NCBI GenBank assembly: GCA_016760335.1
Contig: CM028678.1
Coordinates: 43,913,822-43,977,821 of the forward strand
DNA: 64,000 nucleotides
Reading direction: 5' to 3'
Source: Gastrodia elata
Taxonomy: Eukaryota; Streptophyta; Magnoliopsida; Asparagales; Orchidaceae
The translations under genes and the position numbers were made by a program. The notes under the pieces are model-generated. The model made no database searches. It was not told where the DNA came from and saw only the letters and a list, made by a program, of their open reading frames with translations. Shown here in pieces: positions 59,201 to 64,000 of this stretch. Numbering within the stretch: position 1 is the stretch's first letter; each line of letters starts with the position of its first letter.

Positions 59201-60185
59201 GAACTATGAGATGCAGCATACATCAATTTGAGCATGACATACAGGATGCAACAGTCATCATGAATATTAGGATTCATTGGGGTGCATGAGGCACCAATTG
59301 CATAATGACAGCATAAATCAGTGACATATTCAGATGTATATTCAGTGATATATATCACATATTTATTTTAGTATTTTACTCAGTTTTAGTATTTAACAGA
59401 TTATTTGTTTCAACACTTCATTATTTTATTATTGTTTTTACTTTACTTTCAATTCTGCACAATTTTTAGCTTTCAGCTATTCTAGTACTATTTTGCAATA
59501 GTTGTCAGTTTTATTTAATGTTAATCTTCTAAAGATTATAATAAAGTATGTTACAGTTTTAATGTATTAGACTTATTATCTAATACGAAGTATTTTTCTT
59601 TTCTTTCATTCGGGAAATCGGCATTTTGGATCCGACAATTAATCAAATCAGGAACAGTTTGAGGAGCTAGCTTTAGAGGCTATCCAAGAGATCTAGGAGG
59701 ACATGGAAGAACAATAATCGACACAACTTTTATTATTTTACTTAGTACTTTAGCTGTGAAATGAGAGATCTTTTTATTTACTGTTCTTTTCATTTTAAAC
59801 AATAGTTTGTAATAATTTAATCTGGATGTATTCTTTCTTTCTTTTATGAGATGAATGTCATTTTATTCAGTCCTATGATGATTGTATAGGATGATTGCTT
59901 ATGACTTCCACACTTTGAATATTTTATTCTACTTATACTTAGTATTGTAATGTGATTGATATGAAACTCATATGAAGTACTCATATACATTATATACATA
60001 TTCTTATCATCTTTACTAAATATAATGTGTATGAGTGTCTTAGCTAATACTTAAGATAAGAATATTACTTGTCTTAAGAATCAACATTCAGCAGCAGCAA
60101 GTCTGTTCTCGGGAAGCTTGGCCTTCCCAAGAACGCGTCATTCCGACGCCAACTCTTCTTGTTGCGCGCGAACACAGGATGGGGA
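56300..60185 (+). repeat. LTR-like repeat, copy C
   Basis: Its 3' part (about 59050-60180) matches copies A and B, including the ACTTATACTTAGTATTGT-type stretch near 59930 and a GC-rich terminal block (60095-60185). The 5' part contains a pyrimidine- and GC-rich patch (56760-57000), and a patch at 57300-57500 in which ACTCTCGGCCAGG is repeated. The left boundary is a guess. No coding sequence. Confidence 0.55.
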
Positions 60186-60222
60186 GCTAAAGTTTGGGAT
60201 ACAAAATGTGAAAGGATGTATG

Positions 60223-61583
60223 TGTGGTGTCCTGATATTCGGTTGTTCACATACCGCATGATCATATTAAGTAATTTGAGAGAAGAGAAAACATACATAC
60301 AAAATTCAAATATATTTTTCTTCATTTCAAAATTACATATTATAAAAATCTTCATCATCCATTACTAACATTATTCAACCTTTTTTTAAAAGTAAGGAGA
60401 AAATAAAAAGATAAACAAAGGTTAAAGTAGCTCCATCGATCCATCGGCCAAATGATAATTTAAGATTTTAAAGCTCTTCTTCAAGCTCCCCCAAAAGTAT
60501 CTGACCTGGTATTGTTCAGTGAATAATATTGAGATTAGAATTTTTAGTAATTAAATAATATTCTAAGTTCCACAGTAAACAAAATAATATTATATTTTTA
60601 TAAAATTAAAAATATGATTAGCAGATATAAAGGTAAAAATGCATAAAAAATAAGATAATAGTGCAAAATGAATAAAAATTTTATGCCACAAGTATTATCA
60701 TAAAATGTAGGTTACTAATGTTATTTTTCTAGTAATCCATCATGAATGTCACTGATGTTATTTTTTCAGTGACTCACAAATATTGATGATGTCATTTTTC
60801 GAGTAACTCACAAATATTACTGATGTCATTTTCCAGTTAACCCACGGATATCACTGATGTCATATTTCTAGTGACCCACAAATATTATTACTGATATATT
60901 CTTTCTAATAATAACCTACGAATATTATTACCGATGTCTTTTTTCTAGTAATAACCCATAAATATTATTACTTTTTTTTTTCAATAATAACCCACGAATA
61001 TTACCACATTGGTTCCAAACAACTAATCAAGCTTCAAATGAGTTTGGATTAAAGCAAATAAGCGAAGCTAAGCAGTAAAAAATTATATGTAAAAAAAAAT
61101 AATACATGTCATATACTGGGCACATTTATTCTTTAAGATCCAAAGTTTGATAGTTCAACTTCTGGATCTGTATTTAAATTTATATATTTAAAATTAGTTT
61201 TTTAATCCAATATTTTGAGAGTAATTTTCATCTTTACTTTGATTATGTTCTTCTTTTATTTTCATATTAAGATTGAAGTCTGATTTTTAAGTTGCTGCGA
61301 TAACAATAATATTATTAACATTATTATTATCATTAATTGATAGCACGGGTAGCACGGGCTTGTGACTCAAGCGAGGGAAATAAAGTACTTGAATGATTTA
61401 CAGGGCCCAAAGGTTGGCTTATTGGGCCGGTTTTCTGGCCCGCCCAATTCAAGATGGGTAGTTGATTGGTCGATTTTTGGCTAAAGCCAGGAACTGATTC
61501 GTCCTAATTATAAGGGCAAAATTGTGAGGTCTTTCAGGCTAAATTGGATAATACCTTGGTGCTTAAGAGTTTGGGTTGTTACA
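60223..61583 (-). repeat. Solo LTR (1361 bp) inserted in copy D
   Basis: Read on the minus strand it begins TGTAACAACCC (61583) and ends CAGGACACCACA (60223). It is flanked by the 5-bp duplication GTATG (60218-60222 and 61584-61588). It shares the 3' portion (around 60490-60515) and the hairpin array with the solo LTR at 23660-25935. It lacks the GC-rich promoter block. Confidence 0.9.
60705..61005. repeat. Second hairpin tandem array, diverged
   Basis: About eight units of 30-38 bp. Paired arms include TTACTA/TAGTAA (60712-60735), GTCACTG/CAGTGAC (60748-60773), TATTATTA/TAATAATA (60883-60913) and TTATTAC/GTAATAA (60925-60954). Two units (about 60781-60840) are imperfect. Confidence 0.8.
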
Positions 61584-62388
61584 GTATGTCTCCTATCATT
61601 GTGTACGAGAATAAGTGCAGTTAAGTAACATAAGTGTTATATTTTATATTTCTCAGGACATGCTAATTATATGTATATATTCTTAACATATGATAAATTA
61701 GGTTGATTTTATAATACAATTATGAAACCTATTGAATCAAGTATAATTAAGATCTAAATTATGTATAATTAGACAATTCATATGAATAAGATTTCTATAT
61801 AATATGGCATTTGAACTAATATGCTTATTATGTTGTTATAGGATAAATAGATAGACAACAAAAGAGATATGTTTTCTTTCTTTTGGATTTGATTATTTAA
61901 TTCTTGTTTTATTGGACTTTTGGTATAACATGAATCACATAAACATAACATATCATTAGCAGTGCAATGCGTAGCACATTTAGGATTTATTAGCGGTGTG
62001 ATTCGGAGCACACTAAGAATTTGTGGGATATAGTATGGCATCATAGTTATGCATTCACGTGACATATTCTGCAGCATATTCAGATGTATATTCAGTGGTA
62101 TATATTACAGTTTAGTTTCATATTTTATTCAATTTACACTCTTACTTTTAGTTATTTTACTTTCAGCACACTTGCTCTATTCCAATATTATTCTATTTCT
62201 TTTTTCAATATTTTGATTTATAATTATAGTTTTACTTTAGTTTCTATAATTTGATTTATGTTTTATTGTTTATTTATTATTATGATGAGTAATATCCCTT
62301 AAATAATAGAAAATTACTATAATCAACCTAAAATATACTTAGAATTATTGTCTAATATAAGATTTTATACTTTTTGGCTGGGGCCTTG

Positions 62389-63323
62389 TGTAACAGCATA
62401 AATTTTTGAAAGCCAAAATATTGATCAAATTAGGACAAAATCAGGTCCCCAAGCAAGTTCAAAATTAGATCAAATAAAGTAGATCATTAAAAAAATATAT
62501 TTTTGTGATCATAATTTTCAAGTTTGGAGGCAATCCTACTAATGAATATTCCTATATTAATTATTGAAATTTTAAATAAGGAAAATTAAATATAAGTCTA
62601 AATTAAATAATTTTGGTGTCGTTGGATTCACAATAATAAAATAATGCCACACAAAATTTTCGTCGAATTTTTGAGTATCGGATTGTCCGTAATTAATTTT
62701 TAAAGTTTTCTTCAAAAATTAATTAAAATAAAATATAGCTCTAAATCGAGAAATTTTTGCTCGAGAATGTTCGTCTCATCAAGACGGACCTCTCGGTCAA
62801 GTTTCGCCAAATTCGGAAATCAGATGATGAAAAAAATACGATTAATTAAAATTAATTTATATTTAAGAAAAATAATAATAATAAATAAAAGTATTGAATT
62901 GATTCCTTTTTTATTTACCTAACATGTTCCTCTCTACCATGTGGGCTAGCTGAGTGCTTCACACACAGCAAAGGAAGGACCGCCACTCCCCTCTTCCACT
63001 TGGGGGCGACCACACCGCCCCCTGCCCGGCCTACCCGGGCTGATCGGAGACCAGGCGGGCAGCCCCTCCTCCTTATAAATAGGGTTGCCCCTCCTCTCCT
63101 CTTCACTCAAGCTCCTCCTCCGGCTGGCCGCCGACTTACCCGAAATAATAATTTTATTTTCTTTCATTTATTGTACTCTCTCATGTATAGCAATAAAAAT
63201 AATATTTTTAACGTGCAAATTCTCATATAAATAATAATGATAATAATAATATATTATTATTATTATCATTATTATCGTTCATATTTTTGCTCTTTCATAA
63301 CAACTTTCATTTCTTTACTTATA

Positions 63324-63354
<31 letters not shown>

Positions 63355-64000
63355 TTAGTTATTATTATTATTATTATTATTACTACTACTATTATTATTG
63401 TTGTCATTATCATTATCGTCATAGCTACGATCATCACTACTATCATTACTATCTCTATCATTATCATTATCATTATCTTATTTACACTAACATTAAAGCA
63501 GTAAGAAAAAGAAATAGAGACAGAGAGAATTAGAAATAAGATAATACAACCATCTTTATTTTCCTTACCATCAATAATTTTCTAATAAATAAATATTGTA
63601 CAGATTCAAAAGAAGTAAACCTATCTAAAAAAAATAGATACTTCTGATATTATGAACTACATTTATATATGTTGATTTGATTATACGCTTTTGCTCCTCA
63701 AATTTTACCAAACTAGTTTCTTACTCAGTTATAATTAAAGTTTACTATCACTATATGAGATACTTTCAAAAATAAATAATGGATCTTGATTGATTGAATT
63801 AAATGTGGTTGCATAAGAAGTATTTATAATCTGTACTGAATGTAATCAGAATAGGGTTAGTTTGCTATCATAATATTCAATGAAGATATAATGAGACAAT
63901 GACTATGCTTATGAGGGGACTAGCATATGTGGAATAATGCCTGAATGACAATATTTGAACCCAAATTATGATAATCATAACAGACGTGCTTGATATATAT
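62389..64000 (+). repeat. LTR start, running off the window
   Basis: A TGTAACAGC stretch at 62389 cuts off copy D. Downstream is the same style of layout as the other LTRs: AT-rich DNA, then a GC-rich block (62930-63140) with a TATA box (TATAAAT, 63074-63080). A long (ATA/ATT)n tract follows (about 63230-63480). The 3' end is not in the window. Confidence 0.5.
63074..63080 (+). promoter_or_regulatory. LTR TATA box
   Basis: TATAAAT within the GC-rich block of the last LTR, in the same relative place as in the solo LTR at 24388. Confidence 0.5.

Larger units (their letters stand above)
60186..62388 (+). repeat. LTR-like repeat, copy D, truncated at both ends and interrupted
   Basis: The sequence on either side of the solo LTR (60186-60222 and 61584-62388) matches the middle of copy C from about 58945 on. 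Copy D thus starts internally, directly behind copy C. It stops at about 62388, where another LTR begins. Confidence 0.55.

Overview
This is a plant nuclear window, probably from a flowering plant. It is AT-rich and dominated by decayed transposable elements. It contains one convincing intact host gene. On the minus strand, 14 exons assemble in frame, without a stop, into a complete 571-residue dolichol kinase (DOLK, the plant EVAN protein). The start codon is at 54913 and the stop codon at 7190-7192. The coding sequence is 1716 nt spread over about 47.7 kb. All reading phases agree from exon to exon, and the C-terminal CTP-binding motifs are intact. Three introns are greatly enlarged: intron 2 (13.3 kb), intron 9 (22.9 kb) and intron 11 (5.5 kb). 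The other ten are 73 bp to 1.4 kb.

Layout by region. 1-6300: two copies (A and B) of an LTR-like repeat lying tail to tail, just beyond the 3' end of DOLK. 7190-14324: DOLK exons 14 to 10. Intron 12 holds an RTE-type LINE tail. Intron 11 holds a second LINE tail split by a Mutator-like element with a roughly 10-bp target duplication. 14325-37228 (intron 9): a minus-strand Ty3/gypsy remnant (gag, primer binding site, LTR at 17.0-20.4 kb); a decayed endogenous caulimovirid (21.5-30.2 kb) split by a solo LTR with a 5-bp target duplication (23660-25935); a plus-strand chromovirus-type Ty3/gypsy pol with its 3' LTR (30.3-33.3 kb); and local tandem duplications. 37229-39906: exons 9 to 3, closely packed. 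39907-53193 (intron 2): an RTE LINE with a nested hAT-type MITE, a Mutator-like TIR element, an L1-type LINE ORF1, and a minus-strand LINE ORF2 end. 53194-54913: exons 2 and 1, with a tRNA-derived SINE in intron 1. Upstream of the gene (56.3-64 kb) are two more copies (C and D) of the A/B repeat, another solo LTR with a 5-bp target duplication (60223-61583), and a further LTR that runs off the window.

The most unusual signal is a tandem array inside the solo LTR at 25282-25490, repeated in a diverged form at about 60705-61005. Each unit of about 36 bp is a small inverted repeat. The arms differ from unit to unit, yet remain complementary within each unit, so the changes look compensatory. Other points worth attention are a GC-AG intron in DOLK, upstream AUGs in its predicted leader, and a possible long hairpin from the A/B inverted repeat if transcription reads past the DOLK 3' end.

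The virus-derived and transposon reading frames all carry stops or frameshifts, or are truncated. I read them as dead fossils within and around a working housekeeping gene. All assignments come from reading the sequence; no database search was run.
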